NCBI GenBank assembly: GCA_002327985.1
Contig: DCVM01000054.1
Coordinates: 2,761-12,018 of the forward strand
Direction: 5' to 3'
DNA length: 9,258 nucleotides
Origin: Syntrophaceae bacterium UBA2188
GTDB lineage: Bacteria; Desulfobacterota; BSN033; UBA1163
Shown: positions 1-6,813 of the stretch, one piece after another
How positions within the stretch are numbered: the first letter of the stretch is position 1
Layout of the letters: the number at the start of each line of letters is the position of its first letter
The notes under the pieces: model-generated
The model's input: the letters and a program-made list of their open reading frames with translations, nothing else
Database searches by the model: none
What the model was told of the DNA's origin: nothing
Position numbers and translations under genes: made by a program

Positions 1-13
1 AAAGAGGGAAAAC

Positions 14-85
14 GTCATGCTGAACTTGATTCAGCATCTAACAAAATCAATGGGTTATGAGACCCTGAAACAAGTTCAGGGTGAC
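14..85. repeat. Palindromic interspersed repeat (REP/MITE-like)
   Basis: Two small hairpins sit side by side: ATGCTGAA/TTCAGCAT with a 5-base loop (17-37) and ACCCTGAA/TTCAGGGT with a 5-base loop (62-82). The outer ends are also related: 14-28 and the reverse complement of 71-85 agree at 13 of 15 positions. The block can therefore fold either as two hairpins or as one long imperfect stem. This design is typical of short non-autonomous repeats in intergenic DNA. No transposase is nearby, and I did not find a second copy in this window, so the repeat-family assignment is inferred from structure alone. Confidence 0.6.
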
Positions 86-202
86 AAATCAGGACTTTTT
101 ACGAATCCATCAAGATTGGAATAGTGGAATAATGGATAAAACCAAAAAGAATTTTTCCCCATCATTTCAGCCTTCCAATGTGTTTGGTTCATTGTTCATT
201 GT

Positions 203-571
203 TTAACGTTCATCGTCTCCCCATGATTGGGTGGGAATCAGGCCAGCCACAACCAGAATGGTGAGTTCCTCTTCTCCGGTATTGGTCAACTCGTGAAAAT
301 AGCCAATGGGGATATGTATGGCGTCCCCAGGCATGACCTCAACCACCTCTTCCCCCACCTGCATGAGACCCTTGCCACTTTGGATGATGTAGATCTCCTC
401 CATGGGGTCTTCATGACCGATCAGTTTTTTTCCGGGGCCCACTGAGGCATGGGCAAGAAACATCAGGGTTCGAAGATGTCGCGTATCGAGAATCATGTGA
501 GCGATGCCCCCTCCATGGGCCCGATAGCGAGTCGCTTTCACTTCAGGGTGTTTCAAATTGCGCCGTATCAT
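203..571 (-). CDS. Small single-domain cupin protein
   Basis: This is a 122-residue protein with one cupin beta-barrel and little else. Cupin motif 1 spans residues 47-66 with the pattern G47-x5-H53-x-D55-x3-E59-x6-G66. Motif 2 spans 82-97 and matches the consensus fully: G82-x5-P88-x-G90-x2-H93-x3-N97. The second histidine of the usual HxH is an aspartate (D55), so the predicted metal ligands are H53, E59 and H93, perhaps with D55. Proteins of this size and type are often metal-dependent sugar or small-molecule isomerases, dioxygenases or sensors, and the sequence alone does not fix the substrate. The ATG at 571 has a purine-rich AGGAAGG about nine bases upstream. The gene is divergent from the MBL-fold hydrolase across 165 bases. 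It has no signal peptide and is probably cytoplasmic. The family is firm; the reaction is unknown. Confidence 0.85.
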   Translation of the reverse strand: MIRRNLKHPEVKATRYRAHGGGIAHMILDTRHLRTLMFLAHASVGPGKKLIGHEDPMEEIYIIQSGKGLMQVGEEVVEVMPGDAIHIPIGYFHELTNTGEEELTILVVAGLIPTQSWGDDER

Positions 572-614
572 TGAGGTGTCCTTCCTCTCCAGATCATCTT
601 ACATTCTATTCTAA

Positions 615-643
615 TTGACAATGAAGGGAGAAATCAAAATAAA
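615..643 (+). promoter_or_regulatory. Possible promoter for the MBL-fold hydrolase
   Basis: A consensus -35 hexamer TTGACA (615-620) is followed after 17 bases by AATAAA (638-643), a weak -10 match (4 of 6). It would give a leader of roughly 85-90 bases before the hydrolase start at 737. The poor -10 box makes this a moderate call. Confidence 0.35.
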
Positions 644-736
644 ATGAATCATTCTGAAAAGGAAATAGGTAGGATGCTTGAACAAATAAGGCCATTAGGT
701 TATTTAAACAAGAAAAATATTTTTAAGGAGTGACCA

Positions 737-1462
737 ATGCCGAAGATAACCGAAGAAGTGTATTACATTCCAGGACAAGATGAATTTATGCCGGATGCTC
801 ATGCTTATATACTGGGTAAGCCGTCCACCCAAAATCTTACCCTCGTTGAAGCAGGTTTAGTCGGAAAGGGGAGCTATAAGATTCAGTCGATCCAGAAAGC
901 AGGGATCGAATTATCGTGGATTAAACGGGTGATCATGACCCATACCCACCTGGATCACATTGGGTGCCTCGCTGAGATTCAAAAGAAGATTCCCTGGGCT
1001 GAGCTATGGATGCATCGTTTGGAAGCGGAGCTCCTGGAACAGGGAGATGAGAGGACCGTTTATGGAATGGATATGTTTCGAGGGTTTTGCGAGGAACAGT
1101 TTGGCCTGAAACCAGGCGCGTTTAAATTCAAGGTCAACCAAAAACTACAGGGAGGCGAGACGTTGGACCTTGGCGGCACGACCTGGGAGGTGATCCATAT
1201 CCCAGGCCATTCCTTAGGGAGTATCGGCCTTTATCATCGTTCCATGAAAATCCTTATTCCGGGTGATGTGGTTTATGCCGATTATGCCATTGGCCGTTTT
1301 GACCTCTACGGTGCCAATGGTCCTGAGCTTAAAAGATCTCTAATGCGATTGGCTGAATTAGAGGTGGATATCCTTTTACCCGGTCACAACCAGATCGTCA
1401 AAAACCTTCCAAAGGGTTATATTTTGAAAACAGCAAGGCAATGGGAACCTTATTTGAAATGA
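737..1462 (+). CDS. MBL-fold metallo-hydrolase
   Basis: This 241-residue protein has the complete metallo-beta-lactamase metal-binding set. The signature H69-x-H71-x-D73-H74 is followed by H158 (in PGHS), the bridging D177 (in PGDVV) and H217 (in LPGH). It therefore most likely binds two metal ions (zinc, iron or manganese) and hydrolyses an ester, thioester or related bond. Nothing identifies the substrate. It lacks the flavodoxin and rubredoxin domains of flavo-diiron proteins and the long C-terminal domain of RNase J/CPSF enzymes, so it is a stand-alone hydrolase, possibly of the glyoxalase II-like or lactonase-like type. The ATG at 737 has a good ribosome-binding site (TAAGGAG, 724-730). 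No signal peptide is visible. The 3' end converges on the nitronate monooxygenase gene with only 23 bases between stop codons and no clear intrinsic terminator there, so read-through could produce antisense transcripts. Confidence 0.88.
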   Translation: MPKITEEVYYIPGQDEFMPDAHAYILGKPSTQNLTLVEAGLVGKGSYKIQSIQKAGIELSWIKRVIMTHTHLDHIGCLAEIQKKIPWAELWMHRLEAELLEQGDERTVYGMDMFRGFCEEQFGLKPGAFKFKVNQKLQGGETLDLGGTTWEVIHIPGHSLGSIGLYHRSMKILIPGDVVYADYAIGRFDLYGANGPELKRSLMRLAELEVDILLPGHNQIVKNLPKGYILKTARQWEPYLK

Positions 1463-1485
1463 TAGACCGCAGTGGGTTGCGATGT

Positions 1486-2520
1486 TCAGGAAGTAATTTT
1501 TTTCGACACAGCCTCCAACCTTTCCTCCGCTTCTGCAACCGTTCGCTCAATGACTTCTTTGCAAGTTGGTAGATCTTTGATCAGACCGATGGCCTGACTC
1601 ATAGGCAACACCCCATTTTCCAAATCGCCATTGTCGATAGCCGCCCTCAGGCCTTTGAGGCTCAGTGCCTGGCGAGCAAGGTCCTGAACGCCCCGCTGTT
1701 TCAACCCACCGAGGAAAAGTTTAAAAAAGGGAACGTCGATCATGCGTTTTATTTGGAGTGCGCTGGAGAAGGCCTGAAAGAAGGATGGTCTGCGTTCTGC
1801 CATCTTGATGGCTGCCGGATTTTTAAGCCATCTTCCAGGCAACCCATCGATCTTCTCAGAACAAATCGTATCCTCGGCGGTGGCCTTAAGAGAAAGTTCT
1901 TTTGCCTTCTGGTGCATGTCACATTCCTGGGTCAACATGAGCCGGGTGCCCATGGAGATTCCGTCAGCCCCCAAGGCCAAAGCAGCCGCCAATCCCCTCC
2001 CGTCACAGAAACCCCCCGCCGCGATAATAGGAATTTTTGTTTGCCGTGCAATCAAAGGGACCAAGACCAAAGTCCCGACATCCGCTCCATGGGCGGCTGC
2101 CTCATGGCCTGTCACCACCAGGCCATCCGCACCGTCCATTTCTGCTCGACGTGCATGTTTCTCTATGGCCACCGTTGCCAGGACCTTGCCCCCATATTCA
2201 TGGACTGCCTTAATGATCCAATCCCCTTTCCCCAAGGCAAAATTGATAATGGGAACCTTTTCTTCAAGAGCGACCTCCAAATTTTCTCTCGCATTGGGGA
2301 AGATCAATGTGGCATTGACCCCGAAAGGCTTATCCGTGAGAGATTTCACCTGTCTGATCACATCCTTTGTTTGATCGGGCGTATAGGCGACCGAGTTCAA
2401 CATACCAATTCCTCCGGCATTGGATACTGCAGCCACCAGTTTGGGTAGACTGATGAAGGCCATTCCGGCGAGCATGACGGGATGTTTGATTCCTAACAAT
2501 TCAGTCATTCTTGTTTTCAT
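1486..2520 (-). CDS. Nitronate monooxygenase family FMN protein
   Basis: This 344-residue protein has the TIM-barrel pattern of the nitronate monooxygenase / 2-nitropropane dioxygenase family, which also includes FabK-type enoyl-ACP reductases. The N-terminus (residues 7-42) has the family opening, with IKHPVMLAGM and then SNAGGIGML. A GHEAAAHG segment (138-145) carries the histidine (H144) at the position of the catalytic base in NMOs. The phosphate-binding region for FMN follows as IIAAGGFCDGRG (165-176) and GADGISMGTR (184-193). Known members oxidise alkyl nitronates such as propionate 3-nitronate using FMN and oxygen, but many homologues in anaerobes have other or unknown roles, so the exact reaction is uncertain. 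The ATG at 2520 is preceded by AGAGGAG (rc of 2527-2533), a strong ribosome-binding site. The gene is cytosolic, monocistronic in this window, and converges on the MBL-fold gene. Confidence 0.88.
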   Translation of the reverse strand: MKTRMTELLGIKHPVMLAGMAFISLPKLVAAVSNAGGIGMLNSVAYTPDQTKDVIRQVKSLTDKPFGVNATLIFPNARENLEVALEEKVPIINFALGKGDWIIKAVHEYGGKVLATVAIEKHARRAEMDGADGLVVTGHEAAAHGADVGTLVLVPLIARQTKIPIIAAGGFCDGRGLAAALALGADGISMGTRLMLTQECDMHQKAKELSLKATAEDTICSEKIDGLPGRWLKNPAAIKMAERRPSFFQAFSSALQIKRMIDVPFFKLFLGGLKQRGVQDLARQALSLKGLRAAIDNGDLENGVLPMSQAIGLIKDLPTCKEVIERTVAEAEERLEAVSKKITS

Positions 2521-2741
2521 TGGTTTCTCCTCTAGTGTTTGATTCAGGTTGTCCTATCATATATTAAATGAGAGTCAGATACCAGAATATTTTTGAAGAG
2601 GTAAAATTTTTTCTTTTTCCCCTTGATCGGGGGATAGATGACCCATTTTTTGGTTTATTCTCTTAAATAATTCTTGTAGTTTGATGTTGAATATGGTAAC
2701 TATTTCGAAACCCTTGTAAGTTTCAAAAAGGAGGTCGGAAC

Positions 2742-3827
2742 GTGGCGTCCTATAAAGTGATATTTTTAGGTCTATCCGTGATCGGAACCGAGGAGGAAAG
2801 TCGTTTGCGCAGTGGCCTTCAGAAAAAATTTAATCTCCCACCCGGTAAGGCTGAAAGCCTGCTTCAGCGAGTTCCCATTGTGGTGAAAAAAGGCGTTTCG
2901 AAAGAAGAGGCGGAGAGATATGTGAAAGCCTTTGAAGAAATCGGGGGAAGAGTAAAGGTCGAGGAGGAACCGCTCCTCAATCTGGAGACGACTCAGGAGC
3001 ATGAGCCGAGACCTGAACCTAAGCCGAGCCCCAAGCCCGAGCCTGATAGAAAGCCCTATTCAGGAGGAATGGTCACTTGTCCCCAGTGTGGATTTGAACA
3101 GCCTGAGACGGATGAGTGTATCAAATGTGGGATTATTATCTCCAAATATGTCCAATTTCAGGAAATGGCCCGTTCGGTTGAGGGGCAGGTTCGAGAGGTT
3201 TCAAAAGATGAGTATGTCCCGTGGGAGAGCGGGGAGGGGTTTGTTGGGGCCTTTTTCAAAACCGTACGGGATTCACTCTTTTCTCCCACCAAATTCTTTA
3301 AGAAAATTTCTTTCGGTGAGGGATACTGGGCTCCTCTGATTTATGCATTAATTGTTGGAATTATTGGAAATGGTTGTGCTATCCTCTGGATCTGGCTTTT
3401 CATGGCACAATTCCTTCCAATGGATAGGCTTCCTTTCCAGTACAGCCTTTCCATTCTCCAAATGATTATTCCTTTGCCATTCCAACAAGCCATTGCCATA
3501 TTCATTGGGAGTGCCATCATCCATCTATGTCTAATGATTGTCAGGGGCAATACCCATGGGTATAAGACGACCTTCCGTGCCATTTCCTATTCTTATAGTG
3601 GATATCTATTTGGGATTATTCCGTTCATAGGACTGATCATCGGAGGTATTTATACTTTTATCCTGACCATCATTGGAGTAAGAGAAGGGCATGAGATCTC
3701 AACCGGGAAAGCTGTTTTAGCCGTCCTCCTTCCTGCCATTGTAATCTTTGGACTCATTTTTATTGCAATTCTTGTTGCGATGATGTTCGTGGGATCGATG
3801 GGGTTTTTGGGTGGTGTTCGAACGTAA
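2742..3827 (+). CDS. YIP1 membrane protein with L7/L12-like head and zinc ribbon
   Basis: This 361-residue multidomain membrane protein starts at GTG, chosen because a near-perfect AAGGAGGT (2728-2735) lies 6 bases upstream. Residues 3-75 resemble the C-terminal domain of ribosomal protein L7/L12: a beta strand, a helix with a PPGKAESLL segment, then VVKKGVSKEEAERYVKAFEEIGGRVKVE, the same order and spacing as in L7/L12. Residues 86-105 form a proline/charge-rich linker with PEPKP-type repeats. A zinc ribbon follows with C113-x2-C116 and C126-x2-C129. From about 165 the protein is YIP1-like, with hydrophobic membrane segments near 197-222, 238-268, 284-312 and 324-350. The head and ribbon probably face the cytoplasm. 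YIP1-family proteins in bacteria have no settled function; a role in membrane organisation or protein-protein contacts is a guess. A strong intrinsic terminator follows, so the gene is likely transcribed alone. Confidence 0.85.
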   Translation: MASYKVIFLGLSVIGTEEESRLRSGLQKKFNLPPGKAESLLQRVPIVVKKGVSKEEAERYVKAFEEIGGRVKVEEEPLLNLETTQEHEPRPEPKPSPKPEPDRKPYSGGMVTCPQCGFEQPETDECIKCGIIISKYVQFQEMARSVEGQVREVSKDEYVPWESGEGFVGAFFKTVRDSLFSPTKFFKKISFGEGYWAPLIYALIVGIIGNGCAILWIWLFMAQFLPMDRLPFQYSLSILQMIIPLPFQQAIAIFIGSAIIHLCLMIVRGNTHGYKTTFRAISYSYSGYLFGIIPFIGLIIGGIYTFILTIIGVREGHEISTGKAVLAVLLPAIVIFGLIFIAILVAMMFVGSMGFLGGVRT

Positions 3828-3856
3828 GCTTGCCTTAAAATATTTTCCATTTATTG

Positions 3857-3882
3857 AAAGGGCGTCCATGCCCTTTTTTTTT
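3857..3882 (+). terminator. Intrinsic terminator after the YIP1 gene
   Basis: AAAGGGC (3857-3863) pairs with GCCCTTT (3870-3876) around the six-base loop GTCCAT, and the stem runs straight into six more T residues (3877-3882). It sits 30 bases after the YIP1 stop codon and separates that gene from rnr. Confidence 0.88.
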
Positions 3883-3949
3883 AAAATGATCATTGAACCT
3901 AACTTTTTTCTATTTCTAAAGGGACATAGGTCATTTATCTCGGAAAGCG

Positions 3950-6127
3950 ATGAGTAAGAAACGGGGCAGGAATTCAAAGAAAGGAAGGCATCGCAAGGAA
4001 CGGGATTTGGACTTCTCGGCGGAACAGATCTTTGGCTTGATGAAGGAAGAGGAACGGCCTCTTCTCTTGAGAGAGATTCTCCGTTTTTTAGGTCTTCAAA
4101 AAGACCAGAGACAGAAGGCGAGAGAATATTTGAGAGGTTTGGTGGATCAGGGGAAGATCGTATGGATTCGGGGGAACCGTTATGGCCTTTCCTCAAAGAT
4201 GAACCTGATTGTCGGAAGGCTCAAGATGCATCCGGATCGGTATGGTTTCGTCATCCCTGAGAGTGAGGGAGAAGAAGATATTTTTATCGGTCCTCGACAT
4301 CTTAAAGAGGCCATGCATGGGGATCGTGTCGTCGCAAGAATAGAATCCGTTCGAAAGAAGGGAAAAGAGGGCAGCATCATCCGGATTCTGGAAAGAAAGA
4401 CACACAAAGTCGTCGGTAAATTTATGAGGGCCCCCAATTATTCCTACGTCCTTCCGGAAGATGAGCGTATCCTTCAAGAGGTTTTCATTCCGGAGGGGGA
4501 GACAAAGAGGGCCAGACCCACTCAGATGGTCGTGGCAGAGATCACCCGGTATCCAATGGAGAGGACAAGGCCAGAAGGGAGAATTACCCACATTCTGGGG
4601 TACCCTGATGATCCGGAGGTGGAACCCCAGATCATCATTCATAAATATGACCTTCCCCATCGATTTACATCTGCTGCCTTGAGGGAAGCACAAAATCTTC
4701 CTTCCAAACCTTCTCCCCATGAATACACAGATCGAATGGATCTAAGAGGAATTCCAACCTTCACCATCGATGGAGAAAATGCGAAAGATTTCGATGACGC
4801 CGTTTCCATTGAAAGAGAAAAGGAAGGAGGGGTGAAACTCTATGTTTCTATTTCCGATGTCAGTCACTATGTCAAGGAGGGAGCAGATCTGGACAGCGAG
4901 GCTTTTTCCCGGGGAACCAGCGTCTATTTTCCGGACCGCGCGATTTCTATGTTTCCCCCCGAACTTTCCAATGAGATCTGTTGTCTGCACCCTAGATTGG
5001 ATCGGCTGACCCTCACGGCCGAATTGAGGTATGATAGAAACGGGGAAAGAAGAAGTATCCGGTTCTATCCGAGCGTGATCCGAAGCGATGAGAGGTTGAC
5101 CTATACCCAGGTCAGAAAAATTTTGATGGATGGAGATTTAGAGGTAAAAGAAAAATTTGGGAATCTCCTACCATCCTTAAAACTCATGGCCGACCTCTCC
5201 CAGGAACTTCGTCGAAGAAGAACGGAGAGGGGAGCCATTGATTTTGATCTTCCGGAGCCAGAGGTCATTCTCAATCTTCAGGGAGAGACGGAAGACATCA
5301 TTCGAGCAGAGAGAAACCTTGCCCATCAGATCATTGAAGAATTTATGATTGCTGCCAACGAGGCGGTTGCCCATTTTATGGAAGAAAAAGGTGTTCCCTT
5401 TATCTACCGAATCCACGAACCTCCGAAAAAAGAGGCCATCGACGAGTTTAGAAGGTTTATCTCCCATTTGGGCTATAGAATGAGAAAGGATGCTGATTGT
5501 TCTCCAAAAGAATTTCAGAAAGTTCTTTCTGAAATGAAGGGAAGGCCTGAGGAAAGAGTAGTCAATAATATCCTGCTTCGATCGATGAAGTGGGCTAAAT
5601 ACTCGGCGAAAAACTTAGAACACTTTGGTCTCGCCTCAGATGGCTACACCCATTTCACCTCCCCGATCAGAAGGTATCCCGATCTCATCGTCCACCGCCT
5701 TTTAAAAAGAGTTCTTTCGAAGCAAGAGGTGAAGATTTCGGAGGAGGTGTTAGCCCATCAGGCCGATCATCTCTCCGAGAGGGAGAGGGTGGCCATGGAG
5801 GCGGAGAGGGAAATTCTGAACCGCTACCGAGTTCGCTTCATGAAAAATAAGATCGGTGAGGAATTTGAGGGAATCATCAGTGGTGTGACAGCGTTTGGTT
5901 TCTTTGTAGAGCTGAAAGATATTTTTGTCGAAGGTTTGGTAAGAATGACCAGCCTTCCTGACGATTACTACCAATACCATGAGAAAAAGTTTTGCCTTGT
6001 TGGTGAACGGACTCATAAAACTTTTAGGATTGGAGATGAAGTCAAAGTAAGGGTGGACCGGGTGGATGTGGAGAGGCGGCATATTGATTTTGGGCTGATC
6101 AAAAAGATCGATAGGGTGACGAGGTGA
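3950..6127 (+). CDS. rnr: Ribonuclease R (3'-5' exoribonuclease)
   Basis: This 725-residue RNase II/R-family enzyme degrades structured RNA processively from the 3' end and acts in mRNA turnover, rRNA and tRNA quality control, and often tmRNA-linked decay. Domain order: a basic N-terminus (1-18), a winged-helix segment (about 20-80), cold-shock domains (about 84-147 and the following 80 residues), the RNB catalytic domain (about 260-590) and a C-terminal S1 domain (about 636-718). The catalytic magnesium-binding aspartates are D274, D280, D282 and D283 (IDGENAKDFDDA), matching the E. coli arrangement. The RNB signature HFTSPIRRYPDLIVHR is intact. The winged helix and paired cold-shock domains favour RNase R over RNase II. 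The protein is shorter than E. coli RNase R (about 813), mainly because it lacks a long lysine-rich tail. The ATG at 3950 has only a weak purine stretch (GGAAAG) close upstream. No convincing promoter was seen between the preceding terminator and the start. Confidence 0.96.
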   Translation: MSKKRGRNSKKGRHRKERDLDFSAEQIFGLMKEEERPLLLREILRFLGLQKDQRQKAREYLRGLVDQGKIVWIRGNRYGLSSKMNLIVGRLKMHPDRYGFVIPESEGEEDIFIGPRHLKEAMHGDRVVARIESVRKKGKEGSIIRILERKTHKVVGKFMRAPNYSYVLPEDERILQEVFIPEGETKRARPTQMVVAEITRYPMERTRPEGRITHILGYPDDPEVEPQIIIHKYDLPHRFTSAALREAQNLPSKPSPHEYTDRMDLRGIPTFTIDGENAKDFDDAVSIEREKEGGVKLYVSISDVSHYVKEGADLDSEAFSRGTSVYFPDRAISMFPPELSNEICCLHPRLDRLTLTAELRYDRNGERRSIRFYPSVIRSDERLTYTQVRKILMDGDLEVKEKFGNLLPSLKLMADLSQELRRRRTERGAIDFDLPEPEVILNLQGETEDIIRAERNLAHQIIEEFMIAANEAVAHFMEEKGVPFIYRIHEPPKKEAIDEFRRFISHLGYRMRKDADCSPKEFQKVLSEMKGRPEERVVNNILLRSMKWAKYSAKNLEHFGLASDGYTHFTSPIRRYPDLIVHRLLKRVLSKQEVKISEEVLAHQADHLSERERVAMEAEREILNRYRVRFMKNKIGEEFEGIISGVTAFGFFVELKDIFVEGLVRMTSLPDDYYQYHEKKFCLVGERTHKTFRIGDEVKVRVDRVDVERRHIDFGLIKKIDRVTR

Positions 6128-6180
6128 TCAGACGATGGAAGGAGAACGAGGAAGAGGAATATCAGCTTTATATCGTGTGA
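6124..6180 (+). other. Possible truncated reading frame overlapping the rnr stop
   Basis: A GTG (6124-6126) overlaps the rnr stop in a GTGA arrangement typical of translationally coupled genes. The frame codes for 18 residues (VIRRWKENEEEEYQLYIV) before TGA. This could be the surviving start of a gene that once followed rnr, or chance. I do not recognise the peptide. Debris of other genes follows within 100 bases, which makes a truncated gene plausible. Confidence 0.2.
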
Positions 6181-6181
6181 G

Positions 6182-6203
6182 TTGTCAATACTATTATTGG
6201 CAA
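6182..6203. repeat. Small inverted repeat downstream of rnr
   Basis: TTGTCAAT (6182-6189) and ATTGGCAA (6196-6203) form an eight-base stem with one G-U type mismatch and a six-base loop. No T-run follows, so this is not a standard intrinsic terminator. It could still protect or end the rnr transcript. Confidence 0.3.
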
Positions 6204-6221
6204 TCATTACCTCCAGGATGA

Positions 6222-6488
6222 ACTGACCACTCCATTCCCCTTTTTCCAAAGGGGGAAAAATTCAGAGTTCTCTTCTCGGATGATTGCACGGACTGTCAGA
6301 AGTGCGTCAAAGAGTGCTCTGTGGGAGCAATTCCTGAGAAGGCTCCACAGGACTGACGCCAGCAGGACTGTATCTCCTGTTTCAAATGTCTCGAATGCCC
6401 GACCGGGGCTATCTCCTTTCATTTCAATAGGCCCCGTTGGAAGACCGTGGATGGAGTGAATCTCTCAAGAAGGTATGTCCTGGAATCC
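6222..6488 (+). pseudogene. Remnant of a 4Fe-4S ferredoxin-type protein
   Basis: Translated in one frame, this stretch shows a first iron-sulfur motif, DDCTDCQKCVKECSVGAIPE (from 6279; C-x2-C-x2-C-x3-C). An in-frame TGA follows at 6354-6356. A second motif, DCISCFKCLECPTGAIS, is one residue short of the usual C-x2-C-x2-C-x3-C-P. The frame then continues through RPRWKTVDGVNLSRRYVLES, where the SRR resembles a twin-arginine-like motif seen after ferredoxin domains in some membrane-associated electron-transfer proteins. The nonsense codon, the missing residue, the absence of a start codon with a ribosome-binding site, and the abrupt change to UvrB sequence all indicate a decayed 3' part of a gene. 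The intact parent probably handled electron transfer. The exact left boundary cannot be set; the frame opens after a TGA at 6219. Confidence 0.7.
6237..6254. repeat. Short inverted repeat at the edge of the ferredoxin remnant
   Basis: CCCCTTT (6237-6243) and AAAGGGG (6248-6254) flank a four-base loop TTCC. It lies where recognisable ferredoxin sequence begins and could be the tip of a small repeat element, or a hairpin left by a rearrangement. It lacks a T-run on the plus strand; on the minus strand it is followed by mixed sequence. Confidence 0.4.
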
Positions 6489-6749
6489 CCGGGGGCCTAC
6501 CGCGGGATGCTCCTCTATCTGGAGAAAGGGATGGCCATCTTGAGAGAGGAGATCCTCTCCAAGCTGGTCGAGATCCAGTATGAGCGGAGTGACTTCGATT
6601 TTCACCGGTCCACCTTCCAGGTGCAGGGCGATGTGGTCGAGGTCTTTCCTGCGCATGAGGAGGCAGCAAGCTGTTTAGAGTTTGAGCGTGCGGCAGAGAT
6701 CCGGGATAGGATTCAAAGACTTGAAGAGATGGAGTTGATGATGAGATAA
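6486..6749 (+). pseudogene. uvrB: Internally deleted uvrB remnant
   Basis: Residues encoded from 6486 to about 6662 match the UvrA-binding domain (domain 2) of the excision-repair helicase UvrB: SPGAYRGMLLYLEKG, then LVEIQYERSDFDFHRSTF and VQGDVVEVFPAHEE, corresponding to about residues 150-210 of a protein of about 670. The sequence then jumps without a frame break to AASCLEFERAAEIRDRIQRLEEMEL (about 6663-6737), the C-terminal UVR motif that contacts UvrC. More than 400 residues are missing between them, and the Walker A region upstream is also gone, so repair activity is impossible. The frame from an ATG at 6447 is open for 100 codons and includes the end of the ferredoxin remnant, but that ATG has no ribosome-binding site. 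A residual small adaptor protein cannot be fully excluded. Base composition looks more GC-rich than the adjoining vapBC genes. Confidence 0.85.
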
Positions 6750-6757
6750 AGAAAATC

Positions 6758-6786
6758 TTGACTTATTGCATCAATTTAGATATATT
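6758..6786 (+). promoter_or_regulatory. Sigma70-type promoter of vapBC
   Basis: TTGACT (6758-6763) and TATATT (6781-6786) are separated by exactly 17 bases, each matching the consensus at five of six positions. The predicted start of transcription falls around 6792-6794, inside the palindrome described separately, which leaves a short leader before vapB at 6814. Confidence 0.75.
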
Positions 6787-6797
6787 TTATGCATAAA
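6763..6797. promoter_or_regulatory. Likely VapBC operator: palindrome plus degenerate copy
   Basis: TTTATGCATAAA (6786-6797) is a perfect 12-bp palindrome covering the end of the -10 box and the expected transcription start. A related sequence, TTATTGCATCAA (6763-6774), agrees with it at 9 of 12 positions and starts 23 bases upstream, about two helical turns, inside the promoter spacer. Ribbon-helix-helix antitoxins typically bind paired palindromes over their own promoter with the toxin as co-repressor, so this is probably where the VapB-VapC complex represses the operon. Confidence 0.6.
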
Positions 6798-6813
6798 TAT
6801 AGTGGAGGAATTT

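Noticed and set aside
1753..2448. Long plus-strand open frames opposite the nitronate monooxygenase gene
   Set aside because: They are antisense to a gene with strong family motifs, have no ribosome-binding site, and encode low-complexity Cys/His/Pro/Ser-rich peptides with no recognisable domain.
3893..3920. Promoter for rnr (TTGAAC with TCTAAA)
   Set aside because: Both boxes match poorly (four of six each) with a 16-base spacer in AT-rich DNA, so it is not distinguishable from background.
3717..4196. Minus-strand frame spanning the YIP1-rnr junction
   Set aside because: It overlaps two real genes and the intrinsic terminator, is Ser/Pro-rich, and has no start signal.
6354..6356. TGA as a selenocysteine codon
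   Set aside because: No downstream SECIS-type hairpin was evident, the site is not one of the cluster cysteines, and neighbouring damage suggests a pseudogene.
6766..6813. Upstream TTG start for vapB
   Set aside because: The codon lies between the -35 and -10 boxes, so it would not be in the transcript, and the ATG at 6814 has a good GGAGGA site.
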